A stretch of DNA of 8,851 nt from JAICLV01 sp036380925 (GCA_036380925.1 DASVDW010000122.1:1-8851), one strand, 5' to 3'. Positions 1-5,710 are shown, counted from the first letter of the stretch. Notes: a model not told the origin generated them from the sequence alone. Translations and numbers: made by a program.

Positions 1-423
1 GACGATGACGTGCATCTCACGGCCGATGCCGGAGTCGCTGAGCAGCTCCTGCACGTCGAGCAGCCGGCACGCGCGCCCGTTGATCGCGTACTCGCTGCCG
101 CCGGTGCGGAACAGGGTGCGGCTGATGGTGACCTCGGAGTACTCGATCGGCAGTGCGCCGTCGCTGTTGTCGATCGTGAGCTGCACCTCGGCGCGGCCGA
201 GCGGCGGCCGACCGGCGGTGCCGGCGAAGATGACGTCCTCCATCTTGCCGCCGCGCAGCGTCTTCGCGCCCTGCTCGCCCATCACCCAGGCGAGCGCGTC
301 GACGACGTTCGACTTGCCGGACCCGTTGGGCCCGACCACACAGGTGATGCCGGGCTCGAGCCGCAGCGTGGTGGACGACGCGAACGACTTGAACCCGCGA
401 AGCGTGAGGCTCTTCAGGTACAC
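1..423 (-). CDS. smc: SMC chromosome segregation ATPase, N-terminal part (runs off the window)
   Basis: SMC is the ABC-type ATPase of the bacterial condensin, which loads on DNA with ScpA/ScpB and organises and segregates the chromosome. Only the first 141 codons are present. They give the N-terminal half of the head domain: the family opening (V/M)YLKSLTLRGFKSFA, then the Walker A loop GPNGSGKSN at residues 31-39, then ALAWVMGEQGAKTLRGGKMEDVIF in two overlapping conserved blocks (about 43-66). The frame leaves the window near GIGREMHVIV. I chose the GTG at 421-423 because it gives the canonical YLKSL start and is preceded by GGGAG (433-437) at 9 nt. An in-frame ATG at 444 would add seven residues and has no Shine-Dalgarno sequence. 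The hinge, coiled coils and C-terminal Walker B lie outside. The next gene upstream ends in a strong terminator, so smc probably has its own promoter. Confidence 0.96.
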   Translation of the reverse strand, partial: MYLKSLTLRGFKSFASSTTLRLEPGITCVVGPNGSGKSNVVDALAWVMGEQGAKTLRGGKMEDVIFAGTAGRPPLGRAEVQLTIDNSDGALPIEYSEVTISRTLFRTGGSEYAINGRACRLLDVQELLSDSGIGREMHVIV

Positions 424-549
424 GGCTGCGCGCTCCCGGTGCATCGAGGCGTGACGATCGGGCGGCCGACGAGCGGGGAAGCGCTGACCTTGATCAACGC
501 CTGCGCCGGTCGGGCGCCGACGTCGCGCAGCGCGGGTCGAACCGGGGTC

Positions 550-555
550 AGCCTA
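550..555 (-). promoter_or_regulatory. Possible -10 element upstream of smc
   Basis: On the minus strand this reads TAGGCT, fitting the actinobacterial TANNNT -10 pattern. It lies between the terminator of the preceding gene and the smc start, which would give a leader of about 120 nt. No good -35 is found at 17 nt (the hexamer there is GCGCCT). A perfect 10-bp palindrome, ACCGGCCGGT, abuts it at 555-564. A promoter is expected in this gap because of the terminator upstream, but this exact site is a weak inference. Confidence 0.27.
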
Positions 556-635
556 CCGGCCGGTCCCGGTCGAGGCGCCGCGGAGCGCGCACCAGAGCCG
601 CGACGGCTTCGGTGGCCGGCGACCGATCCCCCGAT

Positions 636-677
636 GGGCAAAGGAAAGGGACGCTTCCCTTGCGGGTAAGCGTCCCT
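636..677 (-). terminator. Intrinsic terminator after the 66-aa gene
   Basis: On the minus strand the arms AGGGACGCTT (677-668) and AAGCGTCCCT (656-647) pair perfectly over 10 bp. The enclosed 11 nt extend the stem by CCC/GGG around a GCAA (GNRA-type) tetraloop, leaving one bulged A. This makes about 13 bp in total. The downstream side is T-rich but interrupted (TTCCTTTG). It begins 19 nt past the TAG stop of the 66-aa gene. The opposite strand has the same stem but no gene to end, so I assign it to the minus strand. Confidence 0.85.
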
Positions 678-696
678 GTGGTTTGTCGGAAAAGCC

Positions 697-897
697 CTAG
701 CTGAACGCGGGCTCTGCCTCCGGTGCGGGGAGCGTCAACAGCTCGTCGCGGGCGGCCTCGGCGCTCAGCGCGTCATTGGCGGCCTGCAGACGAAGACACT
801 CGTTCTCGAGATCCTGCACACGCTGCTGCAGCCGGCGCATCTCCGACAGCAATCGAGGGTCAGGACCACCGAGATGACCGAGAAGCGCCTTTGCCAT
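697..897 (-). CDS. Small conserved coiled-coil protein, 66 aa, function unknown
   Basis: A 66-residue protein starting MAKALLGHLGGPDPRLLSEM. It continues into a short heptad-like amphipathic helix (about residues 16-50, with LL, M, L, V, L, L, L at hydrophobic positions and many R/E/Q) and ends in an acidic/proline tail, PAPEAEPAFS. There is no signal peptide, membrane segment or enzyme motif; the single cysteine is C35. I recall similar MAKALLG..GGPDPRLL proteins from other actinobacteria, always uncharacterised, so I give no function. The ATG at 895-897 is chosen over upstream starts because GGAGG (904-908) sits 6 nt before it and homology-like sequence begins there. A frame extension to 1029 looks non-coding in composition. 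The gene is separated by 235 nt from acyP and closed by its own terminator, so it is probably monocistronic. A role as a small multimerising or adaptor protein is only a guess from the helix. Confidence 0.82.
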   Translation of the reverse strand: MAKALLGHLGGPDPRLLSEMRRLQQRVQDLENECLRLQAANDALSAEAARDELLTLPAPEAEPAFS

Positions 898-910
898 GGA
901 GGTCCTCCAT
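896..910 (-). promoter_or_regulatory. Ribosome-binding site of the 66-aa gene inside a perfect inverted repeat
   Basis: The 15 bases ATGGAGG-T-CCTCCAT (plus-strand reading) are a perfect 7-bp inverted repeat. On the minus strand the first arm contains the Shine-Dalgarno GGAGG (904-908), and the second arm contains CCTCC plus the first two bases of the start codon. With a one-base centre it cannot fold tightly as an intramolecular hairpin. It could form a shorter stem, pair in trans, or bind a dimeric protein. The Shine-Dalgarno itself is strong and fixes the start. Confidence 0.6.
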
Positions 911-977
911 TGGATTTCGGCTGCGGCGTTTAGACGCACGGTGACACGTCGGGCGCCGCTTCCGCGGTATGGGGTCT

Positions 978-1019
978 GGTTGACTTCTAGGGTCGCACTC
1001 GGCCGGGTGTCGGTCAACC
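978..1019. repeat. Inverted repeat GGTTGAC / GTCAACC upstream of the 66-aa gene
   Basis: GGTTGAC (978-984) and GTCAACC (1013-1019) are perfect 7-bp inverted copies separated by 28 bp. Between them lies a near-palindrome, CACTCGGCCGGGTG (996-1009). The right arm gives TTGACC on the minus strand, a good -35, but the hexamer 17 nt downstream is GACCCT, a poor -10. The 235-nt gap 898-1132 must hold a promoter if the 66-aa gene is transcribed alone. I see no convincing promoter in it, only this repeat and a 5-bp hairpin at 1107-1120. Confidence 0.35.
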
Positions 1020-1132
1020 CCGGCGTCACAATTTGATCACGATGCGATCTCCATAAAGCTGGCTAAACCGGGCACGAAAAGCGGCAAATCAGCGGAGATC
1101 GACCGGGTGATTCGCATCACGGCATCGGCGTC

Positions 1133-1435
1133 TCAACGCTCGACGAAGCCTCGGATGTGATCGACGCCACGCGGCTGCGACCACCGCTCGACCACCCCGA
1201 TGACCGCGCCGGGCCGGTGCTCACGCGGTGGCCCGCTCAACAGCGCGAGCAGCTGTTCGCAAGCCTCGCGCGGGCCTTCGGCGTCGACCTGCACCCGGCC
1301 GTCGTCCAGATTCGTCGCGCTGCCCACCAGGCCGAGCTCAAGCGCGCGCGACCGCACCCACCACCGAAAGCCCACGCCCTGCACCCGGCCGCGCACCCAG
1401 ACGGTCAACCTGGCCCGGTCTCCCGGATCACTCAT
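1133..1435 (-). CDS. acyP: Acylphosphatase
   Basis: A small cytosolic enzyme that hydrolyses the carboxyl-phosphate bond of acyl phosphates such as acetyl phosphate or carbamoyl phosphate. The 100-aa length is typical. The signature VRGRVQGVGFRWWVR spans about residues 14-28 and holds the phosphate-binding loop and the catalytic arginine R24. The second catalytic residue, an asparagine, is N42 in GSATNLDDGRVQV. The usual GWV.N form is replaced by the G.a.N form seen in mycobacterial acyP next to smc. The C-terminus IRGFVER matches the family ending. The ATG at 1433-1435 overlaps the stop of the upstream gene (ATGA, 1432-1435) and has no clear Shine-Dalgarno, so translation is probably coupled. 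A longer open frame upstream (to about 2302) only shadows the 394-aa gene. Location between mutM and smc agrees with the actinobacterial arrangement. Confidence 0.95.
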   Translation of the reverse strand: MSDPGDRARLTVWVRGRVQGVGFRWWVRSRALELGLVGSATNLDDGRVQVDAEGPREACEQLLALLSGPPREHRPGAVIGVVERWSQPRGVDHIRGFVER

Positions 1436-2616
1436 GGCAGCACGCTGACGCCGCCGGTCGACCCGAACGCCGTCAGGAGCTGCGCGTTCTCCGGAAGCGG
1501 CGGCCCGAACGGCGTGACGGTCCCGCGGTTCACGTCGAACTCCACCAGCCGCATGACGCCGCCCGTCGCGGCGTTGTCGGCCGCGAAGATCAGGTGCGTT
1601 CCGTCGAGCCAGAACATCCCGGACGACGTGACGACGCCGGCGCTTCCGTTGATGATGGCCGCGGTGCCTTGCCACGGCGCGACCAGCACCAGCATCGGCT
1701 CGCCTTGGCGGCCGATGGCGGCCGCGGCCAGGTAACCACCGCCGCCGAGTGAGGCAGGCGAGTCGACGAACCGGGCGCCAGTGGGCGCGCGAACGCCGCC
1801 TCCCGGATGGACGCCGCCGATGTCCCCGACGTAGAGCGCGCAGTTCGGTCCGTCTGGACAACTCGGGTCGAGCCACATCGCCTGACCCGCGTCGCTCACG
1901 CCGAGCAGCCGACCGGACTTCGTCACGGGATGCGGAACACCGCCGGGCGACCACGACGCGATCTCCACGTTTCCGCTCGCGCCGACCGGCTTGATCAGCA
2001 GGCCGGAGTAGCCGAGATTCTCGAAGCGGCCAGGCGACCAGCCGACGGGTAGCTCCGCGCCAGCCAAGCCAAGGTCGGGCGCGATGACCGGTGAACCGAC
2101 CTTCACCGGTTCGCCGTCGTGGACGAGCACCGGGTACTCCTGCGTCTGCAGCACAGCGGTGGCGGCGCCGAGGTCGGTGAGTCCGGACGACGTGGGGCCG
2201 ATGTCTTGCTGGAACGCCCGGCCGGCGCTCAGGCCAAAGAGATGGATGACGTCCGCGTTCGGGGCAGGAATCGACGAGTCGGAGTCGAGCGTCGTCGCCC
2301 ACACGTTCGTCGTGCCGGCCGGCAACGTGTCTCGGGCGACCAGCAGGTTGTCAACCGCGATGGCGATCTCATCGCCAATCCGCAGCACGACTTGTGGCCC
2401 GGCAGCTGTGGCAGTTGATGTGGGCACGACCGATGGCTGCGGAGATGGTGACGACGACGCCGATGACGGAGGCGCCGGCGTGGCGTTCGGGGAACCCTTG
2501 TGGCGCAGCGAATTCACGGCCAGTGCGGCGACCAAGGCCAACGCCATAACGACAACTAACGCTGTCGTGCCGCGGCCTCGACCGCGGTCGTCGCCGATGA
2601 CGTCTGGCTCACTCAC
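1432..2616 (-). CDS. Unrecognised membrane-anchored extracytoplasmic protein, possibly beta-propeller
   Basis: 394 aa, not recognised. A short N-terminus with RGRGR (11-15) precedes one hydrophobic segment (about 18-36), then RHK. The positive residues before the segment and the secreted-type linker after it suggest a type II anchor with the bulk outside. Residues 42-74 form a Ser/Pro/Thr/Ala linker (SSPSPQPSVVPTST). The rest (about 75-394) is rich in beta-type stretches and loosely repeated units such as GWSPGR, SWSPGG, AMWLDPS and FWLDGTHLIFA followed by an LVEFDVNRGTV strand. These resemble TolB/PD40-style propeller blades, but this is inference from pattern only. Two cysteines (C253, C259) in DPSCPDGPNC could form a disulfide. 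No lipobox or catalytic triad is seen. The GTG start (2614-2616) has GGTGA four bases ahead and lies 13 nt after mutM. The stop overlaps the acyP start, so it belongs to the mutM-acyP transcript. Confidence 0.85.
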   Translation of the reverse strand: MSEPDVIGDDRGRGRGTTALVVVMALALVAALAVNSLRHKGSPNATPAPPSSASSSPSPQPSVVPTSTATAAGPQVVLRIGDEIAIAVDNLLVARDTLPAGTTNVWATTLDSDSSIPAPNADVIHLFGLSAGRAFQQDIGPTSSGLTDLGAATAVLQTQEYPVLVHDGEPVKVGSPVIAPDLGLAGAELPVGWSPGRFENLGYSGLLIKPVGASGNVEIASWSPGGVPHPVTKSGRLLGVSDAGQAMWLDPSCPDGPNCALYVGDIGGVHPGGGVRAPTGARFVDSPASLGGGGYLAAAAIGRQGEPMLVLVAPWQGTAAIINGSAGVVTSSGMFWLDGTHLIFAADNAATGGVMRLVEFDVNRGTVTPFGPPLPENAQLLTAFGSTGGVSVLP

Positions 2617-2629
2617 GGTTTCACCGTAG

Positions 2630-3484
2630 TCACCAGTGCGGGTTTCGCGGACGCCGTTGGCAGGTCGGGCAGAAGTACGACGAGCGGTTCATGAACGATT
2701 CCCGGCGGATCGACGACCCGCAGCGCGAGCACGGCTCGCCGCGGCGCCCGTACACCTCGAGGGAGCGTTCGAAGTAGCCGCTTTCGCCGTTGACGTTGAC
2801 GTAAAGCGAGTCGAATGACGTCCCGCCTTGGGCCAGCGCGCTCCCCATCACCGCGCGCACGCCGTCGAGCAGCCGCTGCGATTCCGGCCGACGCATCGTC
2901 TCGGTCGGCCGCGCGTAGTGCAATCGAGCACGCCACAATCCCTCGTCGGCGTAGATGTTGCCGACGCCGGAGACGAGTGTCTGATCGAGCAACGCGCGCT
3001 TCAATCCGGTGCGCCGCCGCCGCAACGCGAGATGAAACGCGTCGTCGTCGAACGCGTCTTCGAGCACGTCCGGCGCGATGTGCGCGATCTCGTGGGGGAG
3101 GTCCGCGCCCCCAGGCGACAGCGCAAGGCCGCCGAAGGTCCGCTGGTCGACGAAGCGCAGCTGCGGGCCGCCGTCCGAAAACGAGAACCGCACCCGCAGA
3201 TGCGGACCGTCGGGTTGCGACGAATCGAGCATTCGAAACTGGCCGCTCATGCCGAGGTGCGCGATCAGCGCGTCTGCGGAGTCAAGCGGCAGCCACAGGT
3301 ACTTGCCGCGGCGGCACGCCGCGACGACACGGCGGCCGAGCAGCGCGGCGGTGAAGTCGGCCGCGCCCGGCAGGTGGCGACGCACGGCGCGCGGGTGGCA
3401 AACCTCGACCGCGGAGATCACTCGCCCGACGACAAAGCGCTCGAGACCGCGCCGGACGGTCTCAACCTCCGGTAGCTCGGGCAT
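2630..3484 (-). CDS. mutM: Formamidopyrimidine-DNA glycosylase (Fpg/MutM)
   Basis: Base-excision repair enzyme that removes 8-oxoguanine and formamidopyrimidines and cleaves the abasic site by beta,delta-elimination. The 284-aa length is normal. The N-terminus MPELPEVETVRRGL carries the catalytic proline (P2, N-terminal after Met removal) and E3. K61 in RRGKYLWLPL and IAHLGMSGQF (74-83) are conserved active-site elements. The helix-two-turn-helix region includes LKRALLDQ (161-168) and VSGVGNIYADEGLW (171-184). The C-terminal zinc finger is complete: C252, C255, C272 and C275, with R267 in MNRSSYFCP as the DNA-contacting arginine. The ATG at 3482-3484 is three bases after the rnc stop. The recognisable family N-terminus leaves no doubt about the start. 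It is co-transcribed with rnc, as in mycobacteria and Streptomyces. Confidence 0.98.
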   Translation of the reverse strand: MPELPEVETVRRGLERFVVGRVISAVEVCHPRAVRRHLPGAADFTAALLGRRVVAACRRGKYLWLPLDSADALIAHLGMSGQFRMLDSSQPDGPHLRVRFSFSDGGPQLRFVDQRTFGGLALSPGGADLPHEIAHIAPDVLEDAFDDDAFHLALRRRRTGLKRALLDQTLVSGVGNIYADEGLWRARLHYARPTETMRRPESQRLLDGVRAVMGSALAQGGTSFDSLYVNVNGESGYFERSLEVYGRRGEPCSRCGSSIRRESFMNRSSYFCPTCQRRPRNPHW

Positions 3485-3487
3485 CGG

Positions 3488-4219
3488 TCACTCGGCGCCG
3501 GCCGCGGTCTCGCCGGCGTCGGCGTCGGCGGACTCCCTGATCCGGTTCCACGCCTCTTCGGCGGCCTGCTGCTCGGCCTCTTTCTTGCTGCGGCCGGTGC
3601 CGCCGCCGTAGGCGACCCCGCCGACCCGCACCTTCGCGGTGAACGTCTTCTCGTGGTCGGGCCCGCTCTCGTCGATCTCGTAGTACGGGACGCCGAGCAT
3701 CAGCGCCGCGGTGAGCTCTTGCAGCGAGGTCTTCCAATCGAGGCCCGCGCCACGACGGGCCGCGTCGTCGATCAGCGGGTCGAAGAGCCGATGCACGAAG
3801 GCGTCGGCCGCCTCGATACCGGTGGCGAAGTAGACGGCGCCGATCAGCGCCTCGAGCGCGTCGGCCAGGATCGACGACTTGTCGCGGCCGCCGGTCGACT
3901 CCTCCCCGCGGCCGAGGCGCAGGAACTCGCCCAGCCCGAGCGAGCGACTGACGTCGGCGAGCGCGCGCATGTTGACGACCGCCGCCCGCAGCTTGGCGAG
4001 CTGCCCCTCAGGCAGGTCGGGGAAGCGGCGGAACAGCGTCTCGGTGACGATGACGCCGAGGACGGCGTCGCCGAGGAACTCCAGGCGCTCGTTGGTCGGC
4101 AGCCCACCGTTCTCGTAGGCGAACGAGCGGTGCGTGACAGCGCGCTCGAGGATGGCGTGGTCGATGGCGACACCGGCGATCGACTCCAGCTCGTGGAAAC
4201 GCTCTCCGCTGTCGCTCAT
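3488..4219 (-). CDS. rnc: Ribonuclease III
   Basis: Double-strand-specific endoribonuclease that separates 16S and 23S precursors from the rRNA transcript and cuts structured mRNAs. With the ATG at 4219 the protein has 243 aa, usual for the family. The catalytic domain has the signature NERLEFLGDAVLG (43-55) with metal ligands E47 and D51, and the second pair D120 and E123 in SILADALEALIGAVYF. The double-stranded RNA-binding domain covers about 162-229, with the lysine-helix segment SKKEAEQQAAEEA. The tail is short and acidic. The start at 4219 is preferred because AGGGGG (4225-4230) is 5 nt upstream. An in-frame ATG at 4243 (adding MAPSEGAE) lacks a comparable site but cannot be excluded. 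Longer extensions run into rpmF. The stop is 3 nt before mutM. Confidence 0.97.
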   Translation of the reverse strand: MSDSGERFHELESIAGVAIDHAILERAVTHRSFAYENGGLPTNERLEFLGDAVLGVIVTETLFRRFPDLPEGQLAKLRAAVVNMRALADVSRSLGLGEFLRLGRGEESTGGRDKSSILADALEALIGAVYFATGIEAADAFVHRLFDPLIDDAARRGAGLDWKTSLQELTAALMLGVPYYEIDESGPDHEKTFTAKVRVGGVAYGGGTGRSKKEAEQQAAEEAWNRIRESADADAGETAAGAE

Positions 4220-4235
4220 CTCCGCCCCCTCGGAG
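4220..4235 (-). promoter_or_regulatory. Small hairpin presenting the rnc Shine-Dalgarno in its loop
   Basis: Directly before the chosen rnc ATG, the minus strand reads CTCCG, AGGGGG, CGGAG, then ATG. The two 5-base arms are complementary and the loop AGGGGG (4225-4230) is the Shine-Dalgarno. The stem is too short to be an RNase III substrate by itself. The fold is read by eye only. Confidence 0.4.
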
Positions 4236-4256
4236 GGTGCCATCAGTCCGCTTCGA

Positions 4257-4436
4257 TCAACCCGCGGCGACCGCGCGTCGGTTGTAGGTGCCGCAGTTGT
4301 GGCAAATGACGTGCGGCAGCTTGGGCTCGCGGCAGGCGGGATTCTCACAGCGCACCAGGGTCGGCGCGGAGGCCTTCCACTGGGCGCGGCGGCTGCGGGT
4401 GTTGCTGCGCGACTGCCTGCGCTTCGGAACCGGCAC
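4257..4436 (-). CDS. rpmF: 50S ribosomal protein L32
   Basis: A 59-aa component of the large ribosomal subunit. The N-terminus MPVPKRRQSRSNTRSRRAQW is the classical L32 basic extension. The C-terminal part is a zinc ribbon with cysteines C30, C35, C45 and C48 around REPKLPHVICHNCGTYN. The first knuckle is CX4C (C-ENPA-C) rather than the common CX2C; the second is CX2C. Thus this is a zinc-binding (C+) L32, and not the cysteine-free paralog that many actinobacteria use under zinc limitation. The start is GTG (4434-4436), with AGGAG (4445-4449) 8 nt upstream, and only 2 nt after the DUF177 stop. The DUF177-rpmF pair is a widely conserved couple, and the rnc gene follows on the same transcript. 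Confidence 0.96.
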   Translation of the reverse strand: MPVPKRRQSRSNTRSRRAQWKASAPTLVRCENPACREPKLPHVICHNCGTYNRRAVAAG

Positions 4437-4438
4437 GG

Positions 4439-5020
4439 CTACTTCTCCTGGTCTGTCGTGTTGTTCTCGCTGGTCTGTTTGTGCTGCTCGGTGCTCACTG
4501 CTCGCAGGGCGGCCCATCGCGGGTCAACCTGGTCGTGCCCGTGCGCTGGCCCGACGTCCGCGAGCCGCGCCCCGCACTCAGGGCACAGGCCCGGGCAGTC
4601 GTCCCGGCACACCGGCGCGAGCGGCAGCGCGAGCACCACCGCGTCACGAAGCAACGGCTCCAAGTCGATCATGTCATCGACCAGGCGCCCGACCTCGTCG
4701 TCGTCCGACTCGACCTCGTTGCCGGGGTAGACGTACAGCTGCTGGACCTCGACCCCCAGCCCTTGCGAGAGCGGGTCGAGACAGCGCGCGCACTCCCCGG
4801 TCACGGTGACCTGGACGGCGCCGGACACCAAGACGCCCTCGCTCACCGACTCAAGGCGCAAGTCGAAAGCGAGGTCGCTGCCTTCGGGAACGCCGACCAA
4901 CTCCCCCACCAGCCCTGCCGGCGCTGGAACGGTGCGGGAAACCGTGCGCATCGATCCTGGACGCCGTGGCAAGTCGCGAGTGTCGACGACGAGCGGGGCT
5001 CGGGGGTCGAGGCGCGTCAG
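4439..5020 (-). CDS. DUF177/YceD family protein (23S rRNA accumulation factor)
   Basis: YceD-family proteins are needed for normal 23S rRNA levels in Escherichia coli and sit before rpmF in most bacteria. The exact mechanism is not settled. Visible signatures are RRPGSMRTVSRTVPAP (about 19-34), LRLESVSEGVLVSGAVQVTV (54-73), the pair GECARCLDPL with C77 and C80, the acidic stretch ESDDDEVGRLVDDMIDLEPL, then CRDDCPGLCPECG with C138, C142, C146 and C149, and DPRWAALR. The last cysteine cluster suggests metal binding. The start is unusual: the family block LDPRAPLVVDTRDL lies upstream of every in-frame ATG, GTG or TTG except a TTG at 4972, inside that block. The only plausible start that retains it is CTG at 5018-5020, with AAGGGAG 9 nt before it, giving 193 aa. 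With TTG 4972 it would be 177 aa. The gene itself is certain; the start is inferred. It ends 2 nt before rpmF. Confidence 0.9.
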   Translation of the reverse strand: MTRLDPRAPLVVDTRDLPRRPGSMRTVSRTVPAPAGLVGELVGVPEGSDLAFDLRLESVSEGVLVSGAVQVTVTGECARCLDPLSQGLGVEVQQLYVYPGNEVESDDDEVGRLVDDMIDLEPLLRDAVVLALPLAPVCRDDCPGLCPECGARLADVGPAHGHDQVDPRWAALRAVSTEQHKQTSENNTTDQEK

Positions 5021-5113
5021 GGTCTCCTGCTCCCTTCCGGCACGACGAAGCCACGATGGGTGGTTTTGATCCTTGCTCCCGTCGGCGAGGTAGTCGCGAC
5101 GAGACCGGCCCTT

Positions 5114-5142
5114 AGGGTACCTCGCGCGCGCCGTCCGGTCGA
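5114..5142 (-). promoter_or_regulatory. Putative sigma-70 type promoter for the DUF177-rpmF-rnc-mutM operon
   Basis: On the minus strand TCGACC (5142-5137, four of six matches to TTGACA) is followed after 17 nt by TACCCT (5119-5114, matching TANNNT). Transcription would begin near 5107 and give a leader of about 87 nt to the CTG start at 5020. It lies in the 147-nt gap between the SepIVA-like gene and DUF177, the largest gap between coding regions from recG to acyP, which is where a promoter for a ribosomal-protein operon is expected. It is identified by eye. Confidence 0.45.
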
Positions 5143-5167
5143 TTCGAGGCGGCCGACCGCTCGGCTG

Positions 5168-5671
5168 CTAGGCCCCGGGCAGCGGCTCCTCGTCGTCGTA
5201 GCGCGCGTCGGCCAGCTGGGCCATCTCGTGCCGGCCGTGCAGCTTCTCCCGCCCGCGAAGCACGGCGGCGAGCGTCTTGTTCAGCACGATCTCGAAGTTC
5301 GCCAGCTTGGTGTCGACGTAGTCGTCGACCTCCTGGCGCATCTGCCGCGCCTCCGCCTCCGCCTCCTCCCGCACCCGGGTGGCCTCGGCGACCGCCGCCT
5401 GATGCACCTGCGTCTCGCCGATCAGCCGGGCCCGCTCGTCGTGGGCGTCCTCGATGATCCGTTCGGCTTCGCGGCGGCCCTCCGCGACGACGTCGTCGCG
5501 CTCCTCCAACAACGACTCGGCGCGCTGCATCTCGGCCGGGATCAGATCGCGCAGCTCGTCGAGCAGGCCCAGGATCTGACCGCGGTTGACGATGCACGAC
5601 GCCGACATCGGCATCGCCCGCGCCGACTCGATCTGCGCGACGATCTCCTCGAGCTTGTCCTTCAGTTCCAC
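5168..5671 (-). CDS. SepIVA/DivIVA-like coiled-coil septation protein
   Basis: A 167-aa soluble protein made mostly of coiled coil. It starts MELKDKLEEIVAQIESARAM, followed by PMSASCIVNRGQILGLLDEL (21-40), which is conserved in actinobacterial homologues. A long charged helix rich in Arg, Glu and Ala follows (about 45-118), then DDYVDTKLANFEIVLNKTLA (116-135) and an acidic tail. The position next to DUF177, rpmF, rnc and mutM is the same as that of Rv2927c of Mycobacterium tuberculosis, the orthologue of SepIVA, a DivIVA-like protein essential for septation in Mycobacterium smegmatis. At 167 aa it is shorter than the roughly 245 aa of the mycobacterial protein. It may be misread as an ATP synthase b-subunit or DivIVA relative because of the coiled coil, but no membrane segment is present. 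The GTG start (5669-5671) has GGGAG (5681-5685) 9 nt before it. It follows coaD by 39 nt. Confidence 0.87.
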   Translation of the reverse strand: MELKDKLEEIVAQIESARAMPMSASCIVNRGQILGLLDELRDLIPAEMQRAESLLEERDDVVAEGRREAERIIEDAHDERARLIGETQVHQAAVAEATRVREEAEAEARQMRQEVDDYVDTKLANFEIVLNKTLAAVLRGREKLHGRHEMAQLADARYDDEEPLPGA

Positions 5672-5710
5672 GATGCAGATCTCCCGCGGTGGTGAGGCCG
5701 ACGACCGCGC

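Noticed and set aside
10..669. Plus-strand open frames over the smc start
   Set aside because: They are antisense to the SMC Walker A region, and the longest runs into the terminator.
1107..1120. Hairpin GTGAT-GCGA-ATCAC after acyP as a terminator
   Set aside because: Only 5 bp of stem and no T-run follows; too weak to call.
1133..2302. Extension of the acyP frame to 389 codons
   Set aside because: The added part is an Arg-rich shadow of the 394-aa gene in another frame; acylphosphatase homology starts at the ATG at 1435.
4220..4348. Extension of rnc upstream to 4348
   Set aside because: It overlaps the rpmF coding region and looks non-coding; the normal RNase III length is reached from 4219.
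4481..5695. Plus-strand open frame of 404 codons across DUF177 and the SepIVA-like gene
   Set aside because: It is antisense to two well-supported genes, has the Arg/Leu/Val/His-rich composition typical of antisense frames in GC-rich DNA, and shows no motif.
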